Source: Setomelanomma holmii (taxonomy: Eukaryota; Ascomycota; Dothideomycetes; Pleosporales; Phaeosphaeriaceae). From it: 64,000 nucleotides of DNA. The position numbers and the translations under genes were made by a program. The notes under the pieces were generated by a model. The model did no database searches. It saw only the letters and a program-made list of their open reading frames with translations, and had not been told where the DNA came from. Within the stretch, counting starts at the first letter, position 1, and every line of letters begins with the position of its first letter. The stretch is taken from contig ML978206.1 in assembly GCA_010015745.1 (NCBI GenBank), positions 62,001-126,000 of the forward strand, given 5' to 3'. Shown piece after piece: positions 36,611 through 49,315 of the stretch.

Positions 36611-39254
36611 ATGGCCGATTCCCAGACCACACCTGCAGACATGCCGCAGCCTGACAACCAGTTCCGCGTCGCGAACGGTCTACAGGTACACGTCCCAGCA
36701 GAGCCTCAAGTCCAAGTCTCGGGCGCTTCTCCAGTCCAGACCAAAGACGTTTCACGTCCCCGCGCTTCCAGTAATCTGCACCTCCAAGTCCATAATCAAG
36801 GCTCTCACCACCGGCCAAACATGCTCCGCCATAAGACAAAGGCACATTTCCTTGCCTCCACGTCCATCTCCGCGATACAGCGTAAGAAAAGTGAGGCTTG
36901 GAGCCCCGAGGTTAGTAATATCTGCAAGCACCTTAGCATAGCGTCTTGCTAAATATCTTAGGTTGTATACGTTGGCATCGCTATTGCGCCAAAAGAAGAT
37001 GATCCTCGAAAGTTTCTGGTTGGCATCACGCTTCATGACGGCACGTACTCCATGGATTACGCTGTTCATCAAGTGTATCGCCCTGGTGATGAAGTCGCAG
37101 GTGGCAAGGATTCCGGTAGATCGACACCTTCTTCGATATATTCAACTGTCAATGGAGACACGTCGGGTTACGAACAACATCATGGCGAGGGCATTGAAGA
37201 TTTCATTGCTAGCAAGGTCCTCAAGTTCAAGACAGAGAAGTACTACAAGGTTGCCGGATGCGGCATCACAAAACTTACCGCTGAGATCTGTCCGAAGCTG
37301 GCCACTAAGCTGTGGCTCAGTCAGGACATTGTAACGCTCGTGTTGGATCCGTTTGGCAAAGACGCAGATCACGACGAGCAAGACTACCACGGACCGACCA
37401 TGGGAACGGAATGGCAGGTCGACGAGGAGTCTGACTCTGTGGTCAGGAAAGCCCTCGAGCAAGTCTGACCGCCTCTACATTTAGATCCTTTGATTGACTT
37501 GATCTAGGAAGTTCGGCCAAGAGCACCAACTTCGAGTCCAAGTGTGGCGGCACAACAGGGTTGGTGTAGATGCAAACGACAAAGCCCAGCTACTCACAAG
37601 GGATGATTTCAAAGATACGGTTCACTTCAATACGTGGGATACCACGATGGCATACGCCGACCGACTCTGCGGGACCAAAATCGCCTTCTTCAACAGCACC
37701 CCTCAGGGCGGGGGGGTCGCGCTGATGAGGCATGCTCTCGTTCGTTTCTGTCGTATTGCTAAGGTGCAGTGTGACTGGTATGTCCCGAGGCCGAAGCCTG
37801 AAGTGTTCCGTATCACGAAGACCAATCACAACATCCTCCAGGGCGTGGATATGCAGAGCCAGTTGACGCCAGAGCATATTCAGGCGCTTGACGAGTGGTG
37901 CGAGCAAAATGCTGAACGCTACTGGCTTAGCAATGGAGGTCCTCTTATGGCCCGTTCGGAGGGCGGTGCGCATGTCATTATTATCGATGATCCACAGATG
38001 CCGAAGCTTGTGGAGATCGCCAAACAGAACGATCCCGATCGACCAGTCATCTTCCGCAGCCATATACAAGTTCGAGCCGACCTTGTAGATCAACCTGACG
38101 CCCATGCTGCCACAGTATGGAACTGGATCTGGCAACATATTCACAAATGCGACGTCTTCGTCAGTCACCCGGTCCCTGAGTTTGTGCCGCGCATTGTGCC
38201 TTCGGAGAAGGTTGGTTATATGCCGGCCACAACTGACTGGCTCGATGGTCTAAACAAGAATCTCCATCCCTTGGACGAGGAGTATTATCTGTTGAAATTT
38301 CAGCGCGAGGCCATTGCAAAAGGATACAAGTTCCGCTTCGACTTTGCGGGGAGAGACTATATAGTACAAATTGCCCGATTTGATCCAGCCAAGGGAATCT
38401 TACACGTTCTCGGGGCCTTCGCCAAACTGAGGCGCGACCATATGAAGGACTGGAAACTTGGCAAGACTCCGCAGCTGGTCATTGCAGGCCATGGTGCCGT
38501 GGACGATCCTGATGCTGTTCCCATATACAACGAGGTCATGGAGACCATCAAACGCGATTATCAAGATCTTGAAGAAGACATCATCGTCATGCGTGTTGGC
38601 CCGGTAGATCAGATCCTGAACAGTCTCATGGCGCACTCGAAGATTGCGCTGCAGCTCTCCAATCGTGAGGGATTTGAGGTTAAGGTCAGCGAGGCTCTGC
38701 ATCACGGCAAGCCTGTCATAGCGACACGACGTGGAGGTATCCCATTGCAAATCGAGCATGGACAGACTGGATTTCTTGTCGAATCTGACAATGATACGCC
38801 GGCAAATGTTGCCAAATACCTCTGTGATCTCTTTGCCGATGGTGCGCTCTACGATCGGATGTCGGCAGCTGCGACAGGAGTCAGCGACGAGGTCAGCACT
38901 GTCGGTAACGCCATGAGCTGGCTTTATCTTGCGAATATGTTGGCCCAAGACCGGACCATCACACCAAACAGGCGCTGGATTAGCGACATGGCACGTGAGG
39001 AGCTACACTGTCCTTATGACGAGAGCGAAGAGTCAAAAGAGGTTCTGCTGAAGCGAAGTTTGTCCGAAACCAACAGAAAGAGTTCAATCACCACCGAAAA
39101 CCGGGGCAGCATGGACAACTCGAGTAATACGGATACGGCAGTCGAAGCCGCAACAGACGCAGAGTCTCCAAACTCAAAGCCCGTCTGCAAGGCATGCTTG
39201 GAGTGGGCCGCAGAGCTCGCGACCAGGGAGAAGAACGCCACGAGCGCGACATGA
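36611..39254 (+). CDS. ccg-9: CCG-9-type trehalose synthase/phosphorylase (GT4)
   Basis: Three exons (36611-36910, 36962-37462, 37512-39254) give 847 residues. The family, named from Neurospora clock-controlled gene 9, makes or phosphorolyses trehalose through a retaining GT4-fold enzyme in the cytosol. Residues 1-100 are a disordered extension. From about 101 (VVYVGIAIAPKEDDPRKF) comes the N-terminal lobe, with the AFFNSTPQGGGVALMRH donor-lobe loop. The GT4 signature EGFEVKVSEALHHGKPV lies near residue 650, with the paired acidic residues of the E-x7-E type, followed by GGIPLQIEHGQTGFLV. The C-terminus is a Ser/Asn-rich tail. The third exon is entered at AAG|TTC (37512), the only acceptor that keeps the frame. 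Regulation by stress or clock is known in Neurospora but not shown here. Confidence 0.92.
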
Positions 39255-41166
39255 GCAAGGTGAGATGGTGTTGGATGCAAAAAGGCCGACCTTCTCGCTC
39301 CTTGGCTTGAAGGTTGATATAGTCGATATTCTGACAGATGGAGTGCGACAGGCGAAAAGCGTGATGTATGAGCTTCTTGTCTTGAATTTGAAACTTGCAT
39401 GTCTGCACATTTACGGATCATCTCTCAACGATGTGTTTTTCCAGACACATATGGTGTTGCTATTTGCTTGATCAAAAGTAATGCAATATACTTCGAGACC
39501 ACTGCTCCCTTTGAGAAGTAGCCTGCTGAGGATTCCACACACACTATCATACATCTACCAAACCCACACACGCACACAGCACTCCTGATATCGGATGGAA
39601 CTTCGGCCTCGCATCATCCAATCGCTCGCATGATCGCACGGATAATGAAGTAGAGGCTCAGTCAAAACCTCACTTAGCCACTCGTACTACTACCGTGATA
39701 TCTCAGTCTGCATCCACCGAAGCATGAATACCCTCGCAATAGCTTTGCCTTACCTTGCCGAGACTCACACCTTGCCCTCAATTCTCCAATCTTGAAATCT
39801 ATTGGAACAAAGTCCCTCTAGTAGTATGATTACCATGGATAACTGAGTAAGGAGAGGGACAAGGTGGGGTGGCTTCAACGTATTGTCTTGACTATCGTGT
39901 TGTTTTACCTAAGAGGCCACGCAGACTTCACGTAAGGACGTTACAGTCAGCTAGCTGTGCCTACCTCACACAGTAGGTACCACGGCCCTTCCTTCCACCA
40001 ACCTGGACTGAACCCACATATTCTCAACAAAATCAAATATTCGACTCCGTGCAAACCCAAACACACTACATGCGTCCTCACGCCCACCACCAGCCAGATC
40101 TACACACACACACACATGCTGCAAGCGATATATACCATGATGGTCACATGCCGTCTTAGACAGCATGCAACGACAGAACCTGCACACGTACTCCTTCCGT
40201 TTCTCCAACGTAAATGTCGCAACGGTACCTCGTCCTACCAATCGCAAACCTGCTAGTTTTATGTTCACAAATTCCAATCGTACCATGATCTGGATGATCT
40301 GATGTGGACGACATCATACTTCGCATGTAACTTGCGGTGCCAGGCACACCCTCGCAGCACGATATCTCACTCTGATGTTAGACTTTCTGGGGATCCTTGG
40401 GCTTGGTACTTTACTGGACGTGTACGTGCGAGTTAGGTCGACGTTGCGTGGCATGGATTACTGTGGAGTTTTGGTCTTTTGCTGTGTATGTTTGATGTCG
40501 AGTTTACCAGGACATACCATGTACACTAATGGGATCAAGACTGTTCAGCCCGAGATAGCAGGACATATTGACTCGGTAATGTTTTCGCCATTGTCCCCGA
40601 GGGGAAGTGGAGTATAAGCACAGACAACACGATTTGGGGAAGAGTGGAGTGGCGGTAGTGTAAACTTGGAATGATTTGGTAAACGAAAACTACGGCGGAC
40701 GCTATGCGCTTGGGTAAGTTATCTATCTTCCTCTCCTTTTCCTGCCGATGCTCGCTGCAACAATAATAGCTCGACAACAGAAGGAAACCAAACAAAGAAA
40801 CATTATAGTTTGCCTTGCGGCGTGGTGTAATCTAGCCAGTTCATGCCGCTTTCCTTCAATAACGCCATAGCGAATGCAACTCCATTACTCATACTAGTCC
40901 TCCTTCCCTCCGTTCGCATTTCCACTAGCCAAGAGCGCCATTGCCCTCTGGCCTTCCAGAAACCTATGCAGCGTTCGATCGAGCGCTTTGTGACTGTGAT
41001 CGACTTGATGCTGCATACGAGCCAGTGTCAGCACCAGCGGGAATTTCGCATCATCCTGCCAAACACCATCTGGCATCGTCGATCGGAGCTCGTTGATACC
41101 CGCTTGGAAGCGGGTAGCAACACCTCATATCTTGTGATGTCCGTTGCAGAAACTTTCGCGATCGTG
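39255..41166. other. Convergent intergenic 1.9 kb
   Basis: Between the 3' ends of the CCG-9 gene and the Erf4-like gene. Contains an (AC)n microsatellite near 40102-40115. No gene was recognised; short ORFs here are chance frames. Confidence 0.5.
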
Positions 41167-42526
41167 CTATGATTGGGACTCGATGGGCTGTGGTTGCGAA
41201 TTGACTTGTAATGTCGGTGTGAGAGGGTACGGAAGGAACTGATTGCGTTGTGCTTGTATCGCTTCTACGCGCTCGTCTTCTTGCGTTTGCGGTCGTGAAC
41301 CCGTATCAGGGCCGAGATGTGGATCTGGTATCTGAATGTCGAGCTGCTATATGTTAGCCTTGTCCATGATGCTAAGTAGCATGAGTGCATACCGTAAGAT
41401 ATCCCGTCCGTCGCAATGGGATGATCCTAACCAGCTGCTTATCACCTGCGGTCCTGGTCCAGTCGTCGATCCAGTTCTCGAGGTCTTTTAGCTTCTTCTT
41501 TACGCCAGTGAAGCCCGCATCTTCCCATAGCCAGAAGGTTGCAACCCCCATGACTGCGTCGAACCACGCGCGGAGTGTAAATGGGTCGAACGCATCAATA
41601 AGCGCGTCATTGATCTTCTGGATCAGTATCCGAAAGTCGTCTTCGCTAATCAGCCCGTCCAGGATCTCAGGATATAAATTCGCAAATGTGGGCGCAAGAT
41701 CTCCCCTATTCATCCAGTCCCTCTTTATGCGAATGATGCGTGTACTGTCGTACAACTCCGATGTCAGTGGCACATGCGGATTCGGATGTGGAAAGCAAGG
41801 ATGTGACGGTCCCCACGGAAACTCGGATTGCTCGTCCCCATCGCCCTGCGCAGACCTGCCCGAGTGCATCGATGTCCTACGCGATCCCGGCAGCGACACG
41901 CGCGTAGGGCCATGTTCTTTGTTGTGCGCTACGCCCGCCTCCAGATCGTGCTGCTGTGCGCCAGTCGGTGCAGATTTTCGTGCATCGTCGTCTGCAGGGG
42001 CCATGGCGGGTCCCGGTGTCGGCGGCTGCGAGGTGGTCTGCAGGCTCCTGCGATCACGCGGAAGGCCGATGCTCGTGCGACCGGCAATGCTGTCCTCGCC
42101 TGTGGAACGCTCGACAGCGAGGGACGACTGGCGGCTCTGGCGGCTCTGGCGGCGCTGTGGGAGGGTGAGCAATGGATATTCGTCGCGCTCGCCCGCCGCA
42201 GCCTGCTCGACGGGGAGATTGGGCAGGTCTTCGCGGGGCTGATCTGGGCGGGGAGGCTGCTGTTGCTGGTTCTGTACGGCAAGCGTGCGTGGGGACGAGT
42301 TCACGGGATTCCAGAGGCGCGAGGCTGGTTGGCGCGGCGGGCCCTGGTAGAATGAGCGGAGCGGGTTGAGATTGAAGATGCGGTTGGTGAGCGACCAGCG
42401 GGCGGGTAGTGGCGACGGAGGAGGCGGCGCAGAGGCAGCGGAGGGGGTGCGTTTTGGCGCCGTGATGGAGTGTTGCGATATGTTTGCGGTGAGGGTGAAG
42501 AGACGGCGATGTAGGTGCGCGGCTGG
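41167..42526 (-). CDS. Erf4/Shr5-type (golgin A7) palmitoyltransferase subunit, 5' end unresolved
   Basis: The main exon ends at 41393 and is joined over a 46 bp intron to 41346-41167 (QLDIQIPDPHLGPDTG..QPIESQS). The Erf4 domain is clear near the end of the main exon: FPWGPSHPCFPHPNPHVPLT, RIIRIKRDWMNRGDL and FTLRAWFDAVMGVATFWLWE. Erf4 pairs with the DHHC enzyme Erf2 at the ER/Golgi to palmitoylate Ras. The reading frame is open from 42526 but has no ATG before the in-frame TGA at 42529-42527, while the sequence still looks coding up to there (RWSLTNRIFNLNPLRSFYQG). An upstream exon is therefore needed. One candidate is ATG at 42744 with donor GTGAGA at 42722 and acceptor ending at 42523, which keeps the frame but is weakly supported. 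Confidence 0.8.
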
Positions 42527-44059
42527 TCAGTGCGGCAGTGCATAATAGTCTGGAGCCAGCAGCAGCAGCCAGAAGAATAGCGAAGGAATTGCAGTAGCGA
42601 GAGCGAGATTGAAAATTGCTTGAAAATAGCCGGGAACAGTCGAGAGAAAAAGATGCAATGTGTTCCTGGATCCGCGATCCCGGTGCGGCGGGGACAGTGT
42701 TTGATTCAGTGTCGTGTCTCACAAGTATGGCAGGTGCGCGCCATCAACCAGAGTTCAGAGCGGAAGCCGCGGCCGGTGGTGGAGTCTTTCCTTCTTCTTG
42801 TACTGCATCGATTCGCACGGATTCGGGCAGACTGGCTCTGGGTATGTGTATGTGCTCATGTATGTGCTCGACGGGGCCCTTGTCCCTTTTGTTCCCTCTT
42901 GGGTTCGTCTGCCAGCGTGTGCTGGGCGAGCGATGGGCTCCGCCGAACCCATTCGGCACCAAACCCCTGCTTTCCGCAGCGTGCATCGTGCCTGCATTAA
43001 AACCCATCCCCAGAACCTCAGCCATCGCCTTCGAGCCCGACAATCGTTGCCCTTCTGTTCACCTGACACGGCAAATTCTGCTTGCCTGCGCTGTGGCATT
43101 GGTCGCCCTGCAGCACACCTTTGCACATGCTTGAACAGACATTTCCGGTGCCTGTCGCCCGGCAATACTCAACACTAGCAACGTTCAAACGGTGACGTTG
43201 GTGGTCAGCCACAGGGAGTGTCGCCGAACAGTGCAGCCTTCAGAATGAGGCATCCATCTTCTGATCATTGCTTCACCTCAGAGCTGGCATGACCATGTCC
43301 TCGGCACGCTTCTCGCCGTACTCCGAGAACACACAAAAGATTGAGGTCACCCTGCTTCCACACTCGTCAAAATCCGTCCCTGTTGCACACATCAACACCC
43401 CTCAGCGCCCCAATACCGCCCCAAGCTCCATCTGCATCTGACAAGTCCGCATCTGCCAAACTCGTACCCAGTGCCGCACCACCGGGTCCTCCAAGCATGA
43501 ATGTCGTCCGTGACCCCTCGCTTGCAATCTTAGTCTCCTATGCCGCCACGCCCCTTTTCCCACACATCCGGCTTCCGAGGCACCGTATGACGCACCTGCA
43601 TAAAGGGTTGCTCGCCCATGAGATGACAATCCTGTCATTTTGGTCTGTGGCGAGTCGTACGTGAATCGCGTGTGATGGCGATGTCAAGCCGTGGTTGAGC
43701 ATTTTGGTGGTGTGGTCAGCAGCCTCACTTCTTTCATTTTTGTTCAGATACAGAAGATCGACATGACTTGCACATGACTGGGACCGGTTATGATACTATA
43801 AATTACTAGTTGCTGCATAGTTAGAACGCGTCCATCCTTCGCCGAGGTCGCTGGCTATGGGAATTATTTCGTAAAAATGCTTTTGGTAACGTGATGTAAG
43901 ATCATCGCGTGGACCCTACATACATGCATATGCCTTTCGTCAAGGCTATCCGGCCTTTTCTTCCCATGATGAGTATCGCCGTGAGGCTCGCCGTAAATCT
44001 ATATACAATAAGATAGTCTGCTTTAGATGAATGCTTCACAGTGAGTGGACAGGTGCTGC
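42527..44059. other. Upstream region of the Erf4-like gene and 3' flank of the next gene
   Basis: Probably contains the promoter and a short first exon of the Erf4-like gene (see that entry). No separate gene was seen; the overlapping ORFs at 42616-43212 on both strands are mutually exclusive and without motifs. Confidence 0.4.
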
Positions 44060-47000
44060 TCATGATGCGTGCCTGTTGGCGTTCGCCTGCATCTTACGCA
44101 TGGCCTCGCGATGTGCGTCCAGCATGTGACCGCTTCGCATCATGCTGTCGAGCATAGACGCGCGTTGCTGCTGAGTCGCCTCGCGTTGTTGTTTCTCTGT
44201 TTCTTTCTGTCGCCTCTCGTTCATCAAGGCTACCCTTTGCTGCTCTGCAATGTAGGCCTGTGTTTGTGGAGGAGTGACATCCCGCACAGTCTCCCTCCAA
44301 CCAGCATACAACTGTTCACGCTTCCTGTCGGATTGAGAGCTGGTTGTGCGCCGCGGCTGGTGCGAATCAAAACCGGCGGGTGCTCCCTTCGCGGCCCACG
44401 GCTTCTGCTGCCACTTCTGAGAGATTGATGGTGGAGCCTTCCCACGTGAAGCTGATGATGTTTGGTGCTGGAGAGCGGGTGGAGAAGCCTGATGGTGCTG
44501 TAATAACTGTCGCCGTTGCGCCAATGACATATTCTCCTGGTCGGCCAGTTCTAGCAGATTTGCTGCTGATGAGTTTGGCGTAAAGGACTGTGACGAGGTT
44601 CGCTTCCTCATCAGAGTCTCTCGCTGACCCAGAAGCGTGTTGCTAGGCAGCGGCGCAAGTGCGTCGAGCTGTGTACCCGAATTCGACCGAGATAATGCTA
44701 CAGGAGATGTAACTAGTGGCGAACGCGCCATTGTGCGTTGGTCAAGAAGAGACTCTTGCGAGAATGTCGAAGCTGATCGGTTCAACCCGGTACCACTAGT
44801 CTTGTTGATTTTAGTCTCTGCAGATGCTCTCCTAGACGTGGGCTTGCTTCCTATCAGTGGCGAGGCAATCTCGTCACTAACAGGTACCGCCTTTTCCTCT
44901 GGGCCTTCCTCGGGGATGGGACTTGGCGAGATCGGAACGGGAAGCTCGTCAAGGTCTGGCCTCTCTGCAGCTTCCAGGTGCTTCGCCCATTCGTTTGTGC
45001 GGTATGAAAGTGCAACCTTTGAGAATTTGTCCGGTAGTGCGCCATCCCTTAAGCTGCTAATATGCGACTCGGCCTGCCCAGCCTGAGAGCTATGAGACGG
45101 CGCGCCAGCATTCGAGGCCTTGGGGGATGCCTCATCAGTTACACTTCGAATATCGGAAACTACCGTGTCAGCACGTAGGCGGGACTCTCGTCTTGAGGCA
45201 CGTTTGTCCCGTGGTTGTCCTGACTTAGGGTCGGTGCTAGCAGTAAGAGATTGTCGTACGACTGGTCGTGGTTGAAATGTTTGCGAGTGGTCTGCGGCAG
45301 ATTCCTTGATGGCTTCGGTCGTGCTGGCCGGTGCTACAGTTTCGCTTGAGCCGGTGTGAATTTCGTGCTCCGTACCAATTGGAGAGTGCGGCGGGGAGAG
45401 TTGGCGAATCGAAGCCACATCATGATCATCGTCCAGAGTGGCTGCGAGAGATGATGCGCGATCATCTTCTACATGTGCGCCATGAACCAGCGCTTCAGAA
45501 GACTCGGAGAAGACGCGTGAATGCCGAGTCATGGAGAAGCGCTTCGTTGGTGACATGTCAGATAAACGCTTAGACATAGGCCGCCTATCCATGTATGGCT
45601 CGTGGTGAGACTCAGGGACAGCGGATATGGAAGCGTTGTCTCCGTCTTCGCTCCTGGTCTCTTCTCCTGTAGGGACTGTGAAAGGGAGCGGTACTACTGT
45701 AGGAGGTGGAGGCACTACTGCAAGAGCGCTGGCCCTTTTGGGAGCCCGAGCAGTTCCAGTAATATCGCCATCATTCATGCCAGACGGGTCTATTGGCGGA
45801 ATCGGGTTTCCATGACCATCGATTTGCCGGATGTCGTCATCTTTGAGGACGCTCACAGTGACAGATGGACCAGTTGCTGCGACACCGCTCTTGAGGTTGA
45901 CCATTTCCACACTGTCGGCATAGCCCTCCTTCTCGCGGATACTTGTTGAGCCTTTTGGACTTGCAATAGATGACGTTCGGACACTCGACTCAGGAATGTT
46001 CTGGCCGCCATACGCAGCTTCCCACTGAGCACGCTCTTTCTGAAAGTTGTCTTCTACGCGTCGACCGCGTGCCTCCTCTTCCCGATCCTTCTCTTCTTGC
46101 TTCTCGAGTTCCTGCGCCGCACTCTTCTCGCGACGCTCCTTGACAATGTTCCAGACACGCAACTGCGACACAACCCCAAATATAGCGATAATGACGATGC
46201 CAGCTGCTTCCGCCTTGATATTCTTGGTGACCGGGTAGGTGTTTGTGTTCAAGGGGAAGATATCGTCATTGATGCTCCAGATATACAGCCAAAATTCTTT
46301 CAGTCCAGCCCGAGTGAGACAGTCGATGCCCAGTATCGTAGCTGTAGCTCCAGAGAATGCGATCGATGCGATAAGACCATAGGTCCGTGTATAACGGCTA
46401 AAGGACAGTGAGTATCCACCAGCACTCATGCAACCAATAAAGATTGCACGTCCGGTTGATGACGAGATCAGTCCGCCATCCTTGAGGGTGAGGAACCACA
46501 TGCTGAGGCAAAATCCCCCCAATAGACAGCCGAAGCCTTCAGTGATGTCAGCAAACACTAGTGACAGCACTCCGAATGCGACACCAGTGACGAATGCTGC
46601 GACGAAGAATGCACCCTGTACGCCATCAGACACAGGTGGGTTCATCAGATAGATAATCAGCACTGTGACGGCGAGGGCACTCAGATACGCAGCAGATCCA
46701 GAAACATAGACCCTACTCAGTGTCAGCGATGTCTGCTTCTGAGTTATCACGCACGTACCATTTGTTCTTGATGCCGATGAACGTATACACTAGACCTGAC
46801 ATTAATAGAAAAGCACCAGCCAACCCCATGGCGGGGGTGACCTTTGAATGAATAGGTAGTGGGTTTTTCGATTCACTTCCTGCGTCCGCAAATCAGCACT
46901 GTGCAGCTGTGTTCGGAGGGATAGAAGAAATCATACCAGCAGAGGCAGTGGCCTCTGGAGCCACGGAGGCAGTCGCCGGTACCTGCATAATCGTGCTCGC

Positions 47001-47252
47001 GACCACCGTTCCAGATGGTAAATTCGAGACATCTGCGGTCGAGGATGCGCGATCAGACCTCACAGACACTTCACTTGACGGCGCAGCTGTTGCTGACGGT
47101 CGTGAAGAACGAAAAGAAGTTGAAGCCGGCACTTGTGTCTGCTCTGACTGTGCACCATCCTGCCGGCGTACAGCATGATTGGGGAGTGCTGCCACGGAGT
47201 GCAGGCACAGCACGAGCACAATGGAGAGAAGGAAGAAGCGGAAGGATCGCAT
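44060..47252 (-). CDS. TM7S3/TM198-like (DUF4203) membrane protein with large cytosolic tail
   Basis: Three exons (47252-46937, 46879-46759, 46712-44060) give 1029 residues. A signal peptide (MRSFRFFLLSIVLVLCLHSV, cleavage near ALP) is followed by a Ser/Thr/Ala-rich extracellular stretch to about residue 110. Seven hydrophobic segments follow, from VTPAMGLAGAFLLMSGLVYT to AAGIVIIAIFGVVSQLRVW, the TM7S3/TM198 domain found in many ascomycetes. The remaining two thirds is a charged, Ser/Gln-rich tail, starting with a Glu/Lys-rich coiled coil (SAAQELEKQEEKDREEEARG) and ending in a Gln/Arg/Met-rich helix region. The role in fungi is unknown. The architecture suggests a plasma membrane protein with a scaffold-like cytosolic tail. 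Both introns fit the frame exactly. Confidence 0.85.
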
Positions 47253-49315
47253 GGCGACGGTGTCGTGAAGTCACACAAGCATATGAATGACAGCTCTTGT
47301 TCTGATGTCTTCAAGTCGTCTCGAGGACGTGAAGCGGTGTCTCAATGATGGTTGTCGATGGCCATGGAAAGATTACGATTAGGTTGAGATTGAAGGTACC
47401 AGTTTCGGCAGTTGCAAATCGGACGCGGAGTGAGGAAAGTATGACGGCGCGCAGCGGAGGCAGGAACGAATGATTGAAGAGTAGATAGGGTAAAGAACGT
47501 GGAGCAGCGTGATTATGCAGCTGAGAGCGAATGAAAGAGAGTGGACGCAGACACGCAGCCGTTGGCGTGGTGTTGATGCAAGAACAGTGCAGAAACAGGT
47601 TGGGGAGGCGCAGGGGTAGTACTCGGGATTAAAAGAGACACCACAGAACGTCGGGACCTCGAGGTAGATCGTGAGTTGTTGCAGGAAGCGAGCGGCTTAT
47701 GGAGCTTGGACCTTGCCCGCATTGAGTGAAGCTGAACGACTCGGTATGGCGGCGTCAAACCGTTTGTCTTGTTCGAGATTATCCATCCCGCGAGTGGTTT
47801 GGCTCGTCCTCGGAAGCTCTGGAGGGAAATTGCAGTCATCAGCCACGATCCAGTCCATTTTTTCGTGGACAGTCTCTCCGGCCGAGCTACGAGCGATGCG
47901 GGATAGCTGCAAATCAAGTTCTCTTAATTGTGTGCTGAGACATGGCAGGGCGACGCGAAGTTGGCAAAGTGTGAGTTGGCAAAGTGTGATCTCACAAATG
48001 ATCAGTTGGTTCCGAGAGGGCGCTTCAGCGCAGCCAGTATCAAGTAAACAAGACTGCACCATGGTGGGATGACTTATGGACTACGAAACTCAGCTGCATT
48101 ACTACATTGTATGAGCCAACCGGTCAAGGTGCGAGGTTGGGGTGGGAAGAAGACGCGTTGAGGGTAAAGACACGCGAAATGATTAGTTGCCGGCCAATCA
48201 GGCCTGTGTGCATTCTTATTCGTAGGGCTGTGAAACCGGTTGGCAGGGATCTCAAGATAGGCTATCCGTGCATAAAGTGCATAAAGACCTCTCCTTCATG
48301 CGCAACCGTCTACTTGCGTGGATAAAACGAGACATTGAAGTGCTTGCGTGGAACTTTCGCGATCGTGAAGTCCTCCGCGAAGAAGCAAAGCTGCGGTTTT
48401 ACCTCACGTCGCGCAAATTTTCGGGTCGCTTGAAAAGGAGGACTATCAATAGGCATGGCCGGATCTTCATGTAATGATCTTCGCTGCTGCCGAAGCGAGC
48501 ATCCAGTTCTGAGTTTGCTGGCACCGCGGAAGGCCAGCTAACAAACCTTGCAATCGTTCGGCGCGTAAAGCCTAAAGGTGCTGGACAACCTCCTCAACTG
48601 TCAGTTCGCAGGACGTTGTGGCGACAGCGCAACCATCACCAACGACTGATGTCTCGATGCGCCTTGCATACCGAGGTTGTGGTTTGTGGTTGCATGCTGG
48701 GCTTCCAGTTGTGCAAGATGCTTTTCATCGTCGCACGTTCTCAGAAAGTGACATCCAGGGTGATAGTGGGTCCAATAAGATTGCCTATAAAGTCGAAAGT
48801 CATGAGATGAGAAAATCTCGCGTCATACAAAAAATTCGTGATATCAGCCCTGCATGACTTCTCTGTGCGCTGGACACATCGTAGAGGCGGTCTCAGAAAC
48901 GTGTCGCTCTGAGAGGCGCTCAAAGCAGGGTGCGTTACACGACAGCGACGCGTCTGGTCTGCGCGACGCGTAACTCCGCAGTGGAAATGGAGTGGTGGCT
49001 TGCGCCGGAAAAGTTGCCGACTAACTTCGCTAGCACGTTCGTTTTCCCGCCGCAAGACGATGGCGCGAATTCGGACAGTGCTTTTCAAGCATGAATTGGT
49101 GCTAGCAATTGTGTCATGTTCACACTGATGTCTTCAGCACCTCGTATACAGCATGTTCGACTGCCAAATTGCATCATGGAAACTTTCGTCGTCGCGACAC
49201 AACATTCAAGGCAGTGGCAAACAATGGCTAGTTTGTTGAACTTTGTGTATCGAGCTGACGGACTGCCTGATGTCGGAGTCCAAGCCGAAGCGTACCTGCA
49301 TGCCTAGAGCACGCC
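47253..49315. other. Intergenic 2.1 kb upstream of the TM198-like gene
   Basis: Promoter and leader of the TM198-like gene at the low-coordinate side; 3' flank of glutathione synthetase at the other. Contains a 15-base tandem duplication GTTGGCAAAGTGTGA at 47960-47974 and 47975-47989. No supported gene was found. Confidence 0.45.
47960..47989. repeat. Perfect 15 bp tandem duplication
   Basis: Unit GTTGGCAAAGTGTGA occurs twice without a gap in intergenic sequence. It is a short, probably slippage-derived duplication. Confidence 0.85.

Noticed and set aside
41816..42722. Overlapping long frames opposite and alongside the Erf4-like gene
   Set aside because: Shadows of the GC-rich, low-complexity N-terminal part of the Erf4-like gene.
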